Assembly: GCF_947497935.1 (NCBI RefSeq)
Contig: NZ_CANMIO010000008.1
Span: 1 to 64,000, forward strand
Length of the DNA stretch: 64,000 nt
Direction: 5' to 3'
DNA from: an uncultured Shewanella sp.
GTDB taxonomy: Bacteria; Pseudomonadota; Gammaproteobacteria; Enterobacterales; Shewanellaceae
The position numbers and the translations under genes were made by a program. Positions 26,106 through 34,914 of the stretch are shown piece by piece (positions within the stretch are counted from its first letter, which is position 1; every line of letters begins with the position of its first letter). The notes under the pieces were generated by a model. It ran no database searches. It worked only from the letters and a program-made list of their open reading frames with translations, and was not told where the DNA came from.

Positions 26106-28223
26106 TTACAGATGCTTAACGCGGCGCTTCACTTCTTCCTGCTTGCCATAGTTAAATGGTCTCGCATCAGGGCTACCTAAGTAACCACATACGCGACGAG
26201 TTACCGACACACGGCTTGGCTCATGGTTACCACACTTTGGACAAGTAAAGCCTTTGCTCGTACAGCTAAACTCACCGGTATAACCACAGTCATAACACTC
26301 ATCGATTGGAGTGTTAGTGCCATAGTAAGGCACTCGGCTATAACTGTAATCCCACACATCTTCTAACGCTTCCACGTTATTTTGCATGTTAGGGAATTCG
26401 CCGTAACAGATGAAACCGCCGTTAGCTAACTCTGGGTATGGTTGTTCAAAATCAATCTTATCGTACGGGTTAACTTGCTTCTCTACATCCAAGTGGAAGC
26501 TGTTTGTGTAGTAACCTTTAGCCGTTACACCATTTACAACACCGAATACTTTCGTGTCTAGGGCGCAGAAACGGCTACACAAGTTTTCACTTGGCGTGCT
26601 GTACAAGCTAAATGCGTAACCAGATTCACTCTTCCAAGTTTCAGTCGCTTGCTTCATGTACTTAATGACTTCAATCGCTTTTTCACGCAGCATTTCACTG
26701 TCGTAAACATGCTCTTCCGTGCCATAAAGTGCATTGATAGTTTCATGAAGGCCAATATAACCTAGCGAAATTGACGCACGGCCATTCTTAAAGATCTCCG
26801 AAATGTCATCATCGGCACGCAGACGCACACCACAAGCCCCTTCCATATAAAGGATTGGCGCCACGCGAGCTTTAACACCTTCTAGGCGAGCGATACGTGT
26901 ATCTAATCCCTTACGAGCGATAAGCAGACGTTGATCTAAGATGCGGTAGAATTCAGCTTCATCACCTTTCGCTTCTAATGCGATACGTGGCAAGTTAAGA
27001 CTCACAACACCTAAGTTGTTACGGCCTTCATGTATTAGCTCACCGTCCTGCTCGAAAGTACCTAAGAAACTACGGCAACCCATAGGGGTCTTAAATGAGC
27101 CAGTGACTCTTTCTACCTGCTCGTAGTTAAGAATGTCTGGATACATACGAGTCGTCGCGCACTTAAGTGCCAACTGCTTAATATCGTAATTGCAATCACC
27201 AGTCTTATGGTTGATACCATCACGGATAGCAAATACTAATTTAGGGAATACCGCGGTTTTACGATTTTTACCAAGACCAGCGATACGCACCTTCATCATT
27301 GACTGTTGAATTAAGCGCGACTCCCAAGAGGTGCCTAAACCAAAACCAAATGTCACAAATGGTGTTTGACCGTTCGCAGTATGTAGCGTGTTCACTTCAT
27401 ACTCTAGTGACTGGAATGCATCGTGACACTCTTTCTCTGTTTGTGCTGTCGCGAAGGCTTTCGCATCGGTAATGCCCCAAGTCAGTGCGACTTGGTAATG
27501 CTTGTCGTAACTCTTAGCCACAAATGGCGCTAAGACTTCATCGATACGGTTGATTGTGGTGCCGCCATAGATGTGGCTCGCCACTTGAGCAATAATCTGC
27601 GCTGTCACTGCCGTCGCTGTAGAGATTGACTTAGGTGTTTCAATCTCGGCATTACCCATCTTAAAACCTTGGGTCAACATGCCGCTCAAGTCGATAAGCA
27701 TACAGTTAAACATTGGGAAGAATGGCGCATAATCCAAGTCATGGTAATGGATTTCACCAGACTCGTGAGCAGCAACGACATCTTTTGGTAAGATGTGACA
27801 CTTAGCGTAATGCTTAGCCACGATGCCCGCTAACAGATCTCGCTGAGTCGGAATCACTTTAGAGTCCTTGTTGGCGTTCTCGTTCAACAAAGCCGCGTTG
27901 CTTTGCTCAACCAGCCCACGGATCTCTTGGTTTAAACGGCTGCTGACTTCACGCTTAATATCACGGTCATGGCGATATTCAATATAAACACGCGCCAACG
28001 ATTTATGTGGACCTTCCATCAGAAGATTTTCAACTGAATCTTGTAGATCGTGAATGTTCACTTCATCTAATTGCGATACAGTTTGCTTTACTTCTTCTGC
28101 AACCTGTAATGCATATTCAGCGCACTCAATACCGACCGAGTTAGCGGCTGCTATCACGGCATCTTTAATCCTTGTTTCGTCAAAAGGCGTACGGTAACCA
28201 TCCCGTTTAATAACCACTGGCAT
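26106..28223 (-). CDS. nrdD: Anaerobic ribonucleoside-triphosphate reductase
   Basis: 705 residues, GAGGAA 8 bases before the ATG. It reduces ribonucleoside triphosphates to deoxy forms without oxygen. An N-terminal ATP-cone (VIKRDGYRTPFDETRIKDAV) gives allosteric control. The C-terminal zinc site has the four Cys of CYDCGYTGEFSC-CPKCG, and the radical glycine is Gly680 in RRVCGYLG. The promoter region carries two NrdR boxes and an FNR-type box, which fits induction under anaerobiosis and repression when dNTPs are plentiful. Confidence 0.96.
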   Translation of the reverse strand: MPVVIKRDGYRTPFDETRIKDAVIAAANSVGIECAEYALQVAEEVKQTVSQLDEVNIHDLQDSVENLLMEGPHKSLARVYIEYRHDRDIKREVSSRLNQEIRGLVEQSNAALLNENANKDSKVIPTQRDLLAGIVAKHYAKCHILPKDVVAAHESGEIHYHDLDYAPFFPMFNCMLIDLSGMLTQGFKMGNAEIETPKSISTATAVTAQIIAQVASHIYGGTTINRIDEVLAPFVAKSYDKHYQVALTWGITDAKAFATAQTEKECHDAFQSLEYEVNTLHTANGQTPFVTFGFGLGTSWESRLIQQSMMKVRIAGLGKNRKTAVFPKLVFAIRDGINHKTGDCNYDIKQLALKCATTRMYPDILNYEQVERVTGSFKTPMGCRSFLGTFEQDGELIHEGRNNLGVVSLNLPRIALEAKGDEAEFYRILDQRLLIARKGLDTRIARLEGVKARVAPILYMEGACGVRLRADDDISEIFKNGRASISLGYIGLHETINALYGTEEHVYDSEMLREKAIEVIKYMKQATETWKSESGYAFSLYSTPSENLCSRFCALDTKVFGVVNGVTAKGYYTNSFHLDVEKQVNPYDKIDFEQPYPELANGGFICYGEFPNMQNNVEALEDVWDYSYSRVPYYGTNTPIDECYDCGYTGEFSCTSKGFTCPKCGNHEPSRVSVTRRVCGYLGSPDARPFNYGKQEEVKRRVKHL

Positions 28224-28257
28224 TGTTTAATTCCTCTTCAGCTCGCTCATCAAAGTA

Positions 28258-28273
28258 ACACTATATATAGTGC
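28258..28273. promoter_or_regulatory. NrdR box 1 upstream of nrdD
   Basis: ACACTATATATAGTGC matches the NrdR consensus acaCwAtATaTwGtgt at 15 of 16 positions, 34 bases before the nrdD start. Confidence 0.85.
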
Positions 28274-28288
28274 TACTTTTTCAATAAA

Positions 28289-28304
28289 TCACAATATGTG
28301 GCGC
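28289..28304. promoter_or_regulatory. NrdR box 2 upstream of nrdD
   Basis: TCACAATATGTGGCGC matches the consensus at 11 of 16 positions. Its start is exactly 31 bp from that of box 1, the spacing of three helical turns typical for tandem NrdR sites. Confidence 0.7.
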
Positions 28305-28332
28305 ATTAAGCTATAAAATAAGAATGATAACA

Positions 28333-28346
28333 TTGATCCAGATCAT
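28333..28346. promoter_or_regulatory. FNR-type box upstream of nrdD
   Basis: TTGATCCAGATCAT matches TTGAT-N4-ATCAA in nine of ten defined positions. In Shewanella the FNR homologue is EtrA. The rest of the 28347-28637 gap is AT-rich; I see no gene or clear terminator in it. Confidence 0.7.
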
Positions 28347-28637
28347 GATTTTAAAAGAGGAAGACAATAAGAAAACAGTTCTGTCTACAAAGCCACTGAT
28401 CTCAAATTATGCCCTTGACGGAGACATAGAAGCGGGCTAGTGAAAGGATAATAGAGGTATAAATTGTGGATAAAAATGGGGAACGAATAAGCTTGTGGAA
28501 TTGCTTGTGCCGCAACTTATTGCCGGCTTTGAAAAAGGGGCAGCGAAATGCTCCAACTAAGCAAGCTTTTACAGAGCATTTTAACCAAAAATTGATTTAT
28601 TAAAGCTAAAAGAACAAATGCTAAAAGACAAAAATTG

Positions 28638-29318
28638 CTAATGCCTTTTCGCCAGAGCGAGGTAACTATTAAGCTGACCATTTTCCTGTTGATGTTCACC
28701 CGTCATAGAGGTCAGTTGCATCAAAGCTTTAATCCCTTTGTACTGATCCACTTGCGCTTCGCTCAGCGGTTTATCCGAGTTTAGCAGCTCAGTTATCTGG
28801 CTAGATACGCGGTTAGCTTTCTGCGCAACTAATGGTGACTGAGAAAAGTCCATTGCCCCCATCACCCACTTCGCCTCATCTAGCATCTCTGCTAACTTCT
28901 TATCTTCCTCACTATCACCAAGACCTGTGCGTTGCTCGTCAATAAAGTCAGCTAAAGATTGTTCGTCGGCTGGAGGGATTTCAAATCCACTATTTGATAA
29001 GCGATTGAGTTGCCCTTCGGAAAGAATGCCATCTTGATATAGTCTTTGAATAAGTGAAGGCAGCTTGGCAGAGGTAAACTGGCCGCCCTTGAAGAAGTCA
29101 TTTGCCATCGCTTCGATTTTCTGAGCCCTCTCCGCGCGGCCTGATAACACTAAGGTATTGTCACTCTTAGTCAGCTCAGTCGCAGCTAGCGTCTGTTTTC
29201 CGCTGTTTGCTGCAATATTTTCGCCATTGGCAACATTCGACTGTTCCCTATTAACCCCATAGGCGTCAGATAGCGTATTATTATTGACTGCATTGTTGAT
29301 ACTGCTAAGTAGGTTCAT
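28638..29318 (-). CDS. Hypothetical protein, 226 residues
   Basis: ATG at 29318 (MNLLSSINNAVNN); a TTG two codons upstream is possible. The first 45 residues are Asn/Ser-rich and likely disordered. From about 50 on it is helical: RAERAQKIEAMANDFFKGGQF, LPSLIQRLYQDGILSEGQLNRL, LAEMLDEAKWVMGAMDFSQ and a C-terminal VDQYKGIKALMQLTSM. There is no signal peptide, membrane helix or Cys. I do not recognise the family. Its regular helical repeats suggest a cytoplasmic or flagellum/secretion-related partner protein, but that is only an impression. Confidence 0.65.
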   Translation of the reverse strand: MNLLSSINNAVNNNTLSDAYGVNREQSNVANGENIAANSGKQTLAATELTKSDNTLVLSGRAERAQKIEAMANDFFKGGQFTSAKLPSLIQRLYQDGILSEGQLNRLSNSGFEIPPADEQSLADFIDEQRTGLGDSEEDKKLAEMLDEAKWVMGAMDFSQSPLVAQKANRVSSQITELLNSDKPLSEAQVDQYKGIKALMQLTSMTGEHQQENGQLNSYLALAKRH

Positions 29319-29398
29319 CGTCAAAAAGCCGGCGTTAACTGAATATAACCTCGTTAAAGCATTTAGCGTGCCGACTTATCAAGTTGAAATTCAACTGC

Positions 29399-29863
29399 TT
29401 ATTTTTTCTTCAACTCTTGAGTTAACTCAGAAGTTAAAGACAGACACAAAGTTCGCAGAGACTCCACTTGCTCGTCAGACATATTGACCTTATCCAGCAA
29501 AGTTTGCTTCAACGCCAAGGCTTCTAACTTAAGCTTGTAACCAGCTTCAGTTAGTACAATGACCTTCTTACGCTCATCACTTTCATCGGCTAGACGCTGC
29601 AAAAAACCTTTTGCTTCGAGCCGTTTAACAATAGGCGTTAAAGTGCCCATATCGAGTCGTGTGGATTTAGATATTTGCGTCAGACTCACCCTGTCTTGTA
29701 ACCATAAAGACTGCATAACTAAGTATTGCGGGTACGTTAACTCATACCGTTCTAATAACGGCCTGTAGGCTCGCATCAAGGCGTTTGCCGCTGTATAAAG
29801 TGCAAAACAGACATTATCAGCAAGGCAAGGATCGGCAGTATTGTTTGGGTCGTTATTGGTCAC
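29399..29863 (-). CDS. MarR/OhrR-family transcriptional regulator
   Basis: 154 residues from a GTG at 29863. The frame is open further upstream, but the family normally begins just before LADNVCFALYTAANALMRAYRPLLE, and the upstream part has odd Cys-rich composition and overlaps the operators. The winged helix is clear: LTYPQYLVMQSLWLQDRVSLTQISKSTRLDMGTLTPIVKRLEAKG. Cys in DNVCFALY is at the position of the reactive Cys of OhrR, so peroxide sensing is possible. It is divergent from a quinone-reductase-like gene, and near-identical operators lie between them. Confidence 0.8.
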   Translation of the reverse strand: MTNNDPNNTADPCLADNVCFALYTAANALMRAYRPLLERYELTYPQYLVMQSLWLQDRVSLTQISKSTRLDMGTLTPIVKRLEAKGFLQRLADESDERKKVIVLTEAGYKLKLEALALKQTLLDKVNMSDEQVESLRTLCLSLTSELTQELKKK

Positions 29864-29956
29864 AGCTACTAAGCTTAGGCAAGTCGAGAATGCCGATAAT
29901 ATTAACTTACATCCAAATTTAAAACTAGCTTGAACACAAGTGGTTTGTACACAGCT

Positions 29957-29974
29957 ATTTTGCGCGCAAAGTAT
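29957..29974. promoter_or_regulatory. Palindromic operator, copy A
   Basis: ATTTTGCGCGCAAAGTAT contains the perfect palindrome TTTGCGCGCAAA. It lies between the divergent MarR and oxidoreductase genes. Confidence 0.65.
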
Positions 29975-30012
29975 TTGCAAATTCAATTTTACCTGCCTAT
30001 GATACTGACAAT

Positions 30013-30028
30013 TACTTTGCGCACAAAA
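30013..30028. promoter_or_regulatory. Palindromic operator, copy B (inverted)
   Basis: TACTTTGCGCACAAAA is the reverse complement of copy A with one change, 17 bases before the oxidoreductase start. Confidence 0.65.
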
Positions 30029-30044
30029 CAAATTAAGGAATGAC

Positions 30045-31043
30045 ATGAATATCCAAGAAATTCAATTGAAGTCTCGTCCAGAAGGCATGCCTAGCGCCGA
30101 TAACTTTGCCCTAGCAGAAGGGTCACTCTCCCCGATTAAACAAGGCGAGTTCTTGGTCAAAAATCTGTGGATGTCTGTCGACCCTTATATGAGGGGCCGT
30201 ATGATTGACAGAAAAAGTTACATTGCACCTTTCGAGATAGGTAAAGTGTTAGAAGGCGGCGCTGTTGGTGAAGTCGTTGAATCACTCAACCCTGACTTTC
30301 CAGTTGGCAGTAAAGTCAGCAGTATGCTTGGCTGGCGCAGTCACTTTGTGAGTGACGGCGCAGAGATCACTGTTTTACCTGATGCCCCCATTTCTGAATC
30401 GCATTTCCTTGGGGTCCTCGGTATGCCTGGCATGACGGCTTGGACCGGACTTAACCGTATTGCACAATTAAAATCCGGTGAAACCCTGTTTGTCTCTGCT
30501 GCATCTGGTGCTGTTGGCAGCGTAGTAGCACAGATAGGTAAGCTGATGGGCGCGCGGGTTGTAGCCTCAGTCGGCTCAGATCAAAAAGCTCAATACCTGA
30601 CCTCACTGGGTGTCGATGCCGTAATTAACTACAAGACTTGTGGCGATTTAGATGCCGCGCTGGGTCTCGCCGCCCCTGAAGGAATTGACGTCTACTTTGA
30701 AAACGTCGGCGGTGAGCATCTCGCCGCTGCGCTTAACCATATGAAAGATCACGGCCGAATTGCCGTTTGCGGCATGATAGCCCAGTACAACGACACAGCC
30801 CCGACTCCAGGACCGAGTAATCTTGCCCAGATCATTATCAAAAAACTAAAAATTGAGGGTTTTATCGTATTTGAACATTGGGATCACTATCCCCAATTTG
30901 CGGCGCAGATGGGACAATGGCTGGCTGAAGGTAAGGTGCAAGCAGAGCAAACTATCTATGAGGGTTTAGAAAACGCTCCCGATGCCTTTATTGGGCTATT
31001 TGAGGGCAAGAACCGCGGCAAGATGGTGGTTAAACTTGCTTAA
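30045..31043 (+). CDS. Zinc-independent NADP-dependent oxidoreductase (CurA-like MDR family)
   Basis: 332 residues, AAGGA 6 bases before the ATG. N-terminal GroES-like part with NLWMSVDPYMRGRM, and a Rossmann part with GETLFVSAASGAVGSVVAQIGKLMGARVVASVGS binding NADPH. This is the leukotriene B4 dehydrogenase / CurA group of medium-chain reductases, which reduce the C=C bond of alpha,beta-unsaturated ketones and aldehydes. The divergent MarR/OhrR-like gene probably controls it in response to electrophiles or peroxides. Confidence 0.88.
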   Translation: MNIQEIQLKSRPEGMPSADNFALAEGSLSPIKQGEFLVKNLWMSVDPYMRGRMIDRKSYIAPFEIGKVLEGGAVGEVVESLNPDFPVGSKVSSMLGWRSHFVSDGAEITVLPDAPISESHFLGVLGMPGMTAWTGLNRIAQLKSGETLFVSAASGAVGSVVAQIGKLMGARVVASVGSDQKAQYLTSLGVDAVINYKTCGDLDAALGLAAPEGIDVYFENVGGEHLAAALNHMKDHGRIAVCGMIAQYNDTAPTPGPSNLAQIIIKKLKIEGFIVFEHWDHYPQFAAQMGQWLAEGKVQAEQTIYEGLENAPDAFIGLFEGKNRGKMVVKLA

Positions 31044-31068
31044 AATAATCTAGAGATCTATAGACATA

Positions 31069-31094
31069 GAAAAGGCGCAAAAAGCGCCTTTTCA
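31069..31094. terminator. Bidirectional terminator
   Basis: GAAAAGGCGC / GCGCCTTTTC with a 5-base loop of A, between the oxidoreductase gene and the convergent patatin gene. Confidence 0.8.
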
Positions 31095-31194
31095 TGTCAA
31101 AATTTAGCTCTAACTGTATATGCTTTTACACACATTGGACTCGCTCTGGCTTACTGAAAACTAACTAAGAAAGCAGAGATTATACTGATTACGA

Positions 31195-32181
31195 TTAAGC
31201 TCTCTCAGCCGAATGCTGCGCCAGAGCCGCCTCAATCAGATGCGCGACTTGTTCAACCGCGGCTTCACCTGCAGCAATCGCTTCTTCTGCCCGATGAAAC
31301 TCCATGGTTCCGATATCGCCCAGATCAGGCACAATACAGATATCCGGTGGATCTCCCATCAAACGCGCTCTCTTATGGCGCTGCTCTAAAATATCCATCG
31401 ACTGTGACATCACCGCCAGCATGCCAGGATTTGGGTTTTGCGGCGTGCCTGTTTTATGCCCCAAAGAAAATTTATCCGTTAAGCCTGTAATATAATCTCG
31501 TCCCCTCGCCAACAAGTCGGTAAAGCCTTTATCTTGGTGCTGCTCCGCTTCTTGAACCTCTTGCATCGTTGGCTTATGACTCTTCATACTAACGGGCAGT
31601 ACTTGCATGCGACCACGACGTAGTCCATGTAAATCAACTGCTATGACTAAATCTACTCCCATAGCACGGCTAACAGAGACGGGAACAGGGTTCACTACCG
31701 CACCGTCGACCAACCAACGCTCTCCCACTTTCACCGGCGGCAAAATACCCGGCATGGAGCAAGACGCGCGCACAGCATGACGTAAATCCCCTTCCCTGAA
31801 CCAAATTTCCTGGCCCGAATAAAGGTCGGTAGCAACGGCAGCAAACGGCTTTTTCAATTCTTCTATCTGCAGATCGCCAATGCGCTTCTGTAGGACATCG
31901 AACACTCGCTCACCGCCAATTAACCCGCCGCGTCCCCAGCTTAAATCCATCAGCCCCAGTACATCCCAACTACTAAAACTGCGAACCCAACTCTCTAATT
32001 CTTCTAAGTGATCATTAGCGTAAGCTGCGCCAACTAATGCGCCAATAGAGCAGCCTGCAATTTTATCGGGATAGATCCCCATTTTGGCAAGACCATTTAA
32101 TACACCAATATGCGCCCAACCTTTTGCAGCTCCGCTACCTAACGCTAGGCCTATTCGCACTGAATGTTTATTTGTGGACAC
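31195..32181 (-). CDS. rssA: Patatin-like phospholipase RssA
   Basis: 328 residues with a GTG start and GGAG about 11 bases upstream. Patatin motifs: oxyanion loop GLALGSGAAKGWAHIG, nucleophile Ser45 in GCSIG, and the catalytic Asp in WLVDGAVVNPVP. Proteins of this group hydrolyse acyl esters; the natural substrate of RssA is not established. Length and motifs are normal apart from a C-terminal extension of about 80 residues with IVPDLGDIGTMEFHRAEEAI. Confidence 0.88.
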   Translation of the reverse strand: MSTNKHSVRIGLALGSGAAKGWAHIGVLNGLAKMGIYPDKIAGCSIGALVGAAYANDHLEELESWVRSFSSWDVLGLMDLSWGRGGLIGGERVFDVLQKRIGDLQIEELKKPFAAVATDLYSGQEIWFREGDLRHAVRASCSMPGILPPVKVGERWLVDGAVVNPVPVSVSRAMGVDLVIAVDLHGLRRGRMQVLPVSMKSHKPTMQEVQEAEQHQDKGFTDLLARGRDYITGLTDKFSLGHKTGTPQNPNPGMLAVMSQSMDILEQRHKRARLMGDPPDICIVPDLGDIGTMEFHRAEEAIAAGEAAVEQVAHLIEAALAQHSAERA

Positions 32182-32407
32182 GCTAAAATAACTCCATAGG
32201 TCGGCTTTAAAATAGACTCTTTATCATTTACAACCAAAAAGCCTTATATCAATTCTTAAAAAAATCCATTCGTATTAGTAAGGTAAGTGGATCTTTAAAG
32301 ACACTAGACGAAGGCTCTCTTAAGAAAGTGGTGCATTTTAGCAGATATATCGCCGTTTGAAGAACAAAGTTGATGGGTATTCGTAGCGCATTACTAAATC
32401 TGTAGGT

Positions 32408-32413
32408 TATAAT
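32408..32413 (+). promoter_or_regulatory. Likely -10 element of the helicase gene
   Basis: A perfect TATAAT 30 bases before the TTG start; no good -35 box is visible at 17 bp spacing. Confidence 0.45.
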
Positions 32414-32443
32414 ACGCGGTCGTATCATTTATGGAGTACACCT

Positions 32444-33790
32444 TTGCAATTTACCGATTTCGCACTGGATCAACGTCTGTTACAGAGCCTTAAGCACATG
32501 GGCATTGACACCCCAACAGAGATCCAGGAGCAAGCCATTCCTGTTGCCTTAGCAGGCAAAGACCTAATGGCGTCTTCTAAAACAGGCTCAGGTAAAACAT
32601 TAGCCTTTTTATTGCCTGCGATGCAAAGACTGATTTCGTGTAAAGCATTGAGTAAACGCGATCCGCGCGTGGTCATTCTATTACCGACCCGCGAATTAGC
32701 GACTCAAGTGTACAGCCAACTTCGACTTTTAGTTGCCAACACTCAATTCAAGGCAACCAAAATTCTCGGTGGTGAGAACTTTAATGATCAAGCCAAAGCC
32801 TTAGCTCGGGACCCACATTTTGTTGTGGCGACACCTGGCCGCTTAGCTGACCACCTAAAACAGCATCATCTGCACCTTAATGGCCTTGAACTGCTGATCT
32901 TAGATGAAGCAGACCGCATGCTAGATCTTGGCTTTGCCGAGCAGCTGAAGATGATTAACGCAGCTGCGGATCATAAGCGCCGTCAAACTTTGATGTTCTC
33001 AGCGACCTTAGATCATGGTGATGTAAACGATATCGCTAACGAACTACTAAAATTTCCTGAACATGTGGCTATTGGTGCGGGTAACTTAGAGCATAAAGAC
33101 ATTACTCAGCGTATCTTCTTATGTGATCATTTAGACCATAAAGAAGCGCTACTAACCCGTATTCTTAAAGAAGAGCAGCAAAAGCAGATCATCATCTTTA
33201 CCGCTACGAGACAAGATACCGATCGCTTAGCCAAGAAACTGGCTGATGAAGGCTTTAAAACCGCCTCCTTAAGTGGCGAGCTAAAACAAAACGCTCGTAA
33301 CCAGATCATGGATGAATTTAGCCGTGGTTTGCAGCAAATCCTCGTGACTACAGACGTTGCCTCTCGCGGACTCGATCTGTTAAATGTGTCATTGGTTATT
33401 AACTTTGATATGCCTAAATTTGCTGAAGAATATGTACACCGTATTGGCCGTACAGGCCGTGCTGGTGCAAAAGGCGATGCTATTTCACTAGTTGGTCCTA
33501 AAGACTGGATTAACTTTACCCAAGTACAGACCTTCTTGAATAAGACGTTTAGTTTCAGTGAGCTTGAAGGCCTTAAAGCCAAGTTCAAAGGCTTAAAGCC
33601 TAAAGCGCCGACTAAGAATAAAGCCAAACCAGCTGCAACTGCGAAAAAGAAAGCCGCAACCGCTAAGAAGAAGTCAGCGGCAAAAGCTGCAGCGAATCGC
33701 GATAAGCGTTTTGCTACCGGCGTCGATGTAGGTGATGCGCCAATGCTTAGAAAGCCTAAGTCTAAGCTGCAAGATACACCAGAAGATTAA
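32444..33790 (+). CDS. DEAD-box ATP-dependent RNA helicase
   Basis: 448 residues. The start is TTG at 32444, because GGAG (32433-32436) lies 7 bases ahead and no in-frame ATG exists near. All helicase motifs are present: Q-motif FTDFALDQRLLQSL-GIDTPTEIQ, SSKTGSGKT, PTRELA, GG, TPGR, DEAD, SAT, VTTDVASRGLD and HRIGRTGRAG. A basic Lys/Ala tail (KAKPAATAKKKAATAKKKSAAK) follows from about 390. Such helicases remodel RNA in ribosome assembly and decay; the core resembles SrmB or RhlE-type enzymes, which I cannot separate here. Confidence 0.92.
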   Translation: MQFTDFALDQRLLQSLKHMGIDTPTEIQEQAIPVALAGKDLMASSKTGSGKTLAFLLPAMQRLISCKALSKRDPRVVILLPTRELATQVYSQLRLLVANTQFKATKILGGENFNDQAKALARDPHFVVATPGRLADHLKQHHLHLNGLELLILDEADRMLDLGFAEQLKMINAAADHKRRQTLMFSATLDHGDVNDIANELLKFPEHVAIGAGNLEHKDITQRIFLCDHLDHKEALLTRILKEEQQKQIIIFTATRQDTDRLAKKLADEGFKTASLSGELKQNARNQIMDEFSRGLQQILVTTDVASRGLDLLNVSLVINFDMPKFAEEYVHRIGRTGRAGAKGDAISLVGPKDWINFTQVQTFLNKTFSFSELEGLKAKFKGLKPKAPTKNKAKPAATAKKKAATAKKKSAAKAAANRDKRFATGVDVGDAPMLRKPKSKLQDTPED

Positions 33791-33832
33791 GTGCTAAACG
33801 CTCGTTAATCTAATAGTCCCAAATATTAAAAG

Positions 33833-33864
33833 CCGCTATGAGTAACCTCATAGCGGTTTTTTTG
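33833..33864 (+). terminator. Terminator of the helicase gene
   Basis: CCGCTATGAG / CTCATAGCGG with loop TAAC, followed by eight T less one. Confidence 0.9.
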
Positions 33865-33890
33865 TGGTGATGAGAAACGAAAGGCTAATA

Positions 33891-34155
33891 ATACCAATCA
33901 GTATAAGAAGTTGATCTACTCAGAACGTTTTTTGGCAACTAATTCAAGGCAAATAACTGAAAGAATGGTTATTCCCTTGTGAAGCTATTTAACGCAGAAG
34001 TAGGCAGCCAAAAACGCTCCAGGATGGCGAGTTTTAGCGGCTCAGCTGCTGTGTTAACGAGCTAAACCGTAGAACAACTATGCTCTTCACTCGTTGCCTT
34101 GCATCAGAACCGCTAAACTCTCGCTGAGCGACCAAATCTTTATACTGATTGGTAT
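33891..34155. mobile_element. MITE-like non-coding element with 16-bp terminal inverted repeats
   Basis: The ends ATACCAATCAGTATAA (33891-33906) and TTATACTGATTGGTAT (34140-34155) are perfect inverted copies. The 265-bp interior has no reading frame of note and contains short imperfect palindromic parts (GAACGTTTTTTGGC and CCAAAAACGCTCC). It lies between a terminator and the DUF3010 gene, as expected for a small non-autonomous transposable element. A matching solo end is at 22681-22696. Confidence 0.8.
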
Positions 34156-34316
34156 AAGGCCCCCACTTTTAGCAGGCTAAATACACTCAATTCGATAGTC
34201 GCGCTATCAACACAGAAAAAAGTTATTTGAATAGCACCAGAAAGCACATTAAAACGCTGACCGTTTCAGGAAATAACGCTACAATACACGCAATATTGAT
34301 TTTTTTAAGGTTTATC

Positions 34317-34760
34317 ATGAGAGTTTGTGGCGTAGAGTTAAAAGGTGGCGAAGCCATCATCAGTTTATTAAGTTATGAAGGCGAAACCTATAACGTGCCG
34401 GATTGCCGTCAAAAGTCGTTCGCGATTTCAAACTCTGAAAGCACTGAAACCATGCGTGATTTTCACTTTGCATTTGGCAAGTTGATTGAAGACTACAGAG
34501 TCGATGAAATCGTGATTATCGAGCGTGAGCAAAAAGGTAAAGGCGCAGGTAGTGTTACCAGCTTTAAACTAGAAGCGTTGATTCAAATACTTCCAGTCAA
34601 CGTGACATTGGTATCACCGGTTGCTATCAAAGAGCAATTAAAGCGTAATCCACCTCAGGTTGATTTTGAAGGTCTAGAGCTTAAGCGTTTCCAAAAGAGT
34701 GCATTTGAAGCGGCTTTTGCCTTCCATAACATGACTATCTACAAGACTGACGAAGCCTAG
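34317..34760 (+). CDS. DUF3010 protein
   Basis: 147 residues from the ATG at 34317, 6 bases after TAAGG; earlier in-frame ATGs lack a ribosome site. The protein begins MRVCGVELKGGEAIISLL and has FAFGKLIEDYRVDEIVIIERE and SVTSFKLEALIQILP. This layout matches DUF3010, whose first strands look like an RNase H-like fold (GVELKGGEAI). Function unknown. It is a single-gene unit with its own terminator. Confidence 0.82.
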   Translation: MRVCGVELKGGEAIISLLSYEGETYNVPDCRQKSFAISNSESTETMRDFHFAFGKLIEDYRVDEIVIIEREQKGKGAGSVTSFKLEALIQILPVNVTLVSPVAIKEQLKRNPPQVDFEGLELKRFQKSAFEAAFAFHNMTIYKTDEA

Positions 34761-34789
34761 GCTTATCAGCTAACAAAGTAGAGACTAAT

Positions 34790-34814
34790 GGGCGCAATCT
34801 GAGCGCCCTTTTTA
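34790..34814 (+). terminator. Terminator of the DUF3010 gene
   Basis: GGGCGC / GCGCCC with a 7-base loop and five T. Confidence 0.8.
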
Positions 34815-34914
34815 TATCCTCAAAAAGCGATTTGAAGCTATAGCTAAAAGCCAATAACTAACACAATACCTTAAAGCCGATAGCTTAAAACGAATTCCTG
34901 AAAACAAGTACAGC

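Noticed and set aside
29864..30046. N-terminal extension of the MarR gene to the ATG at 30046
   Set aside because: The extra 61 residues are Cys-rich and unlike the family, and they would cover both palindromic operators and the divergent promoter.
33127..33627. 166-residue minus-strand frame opposite the helicase gene
   Set aside because: It lies fully inside a gene with all DEAD-box motifs and shows no family pattern; shadow of the codon bias.
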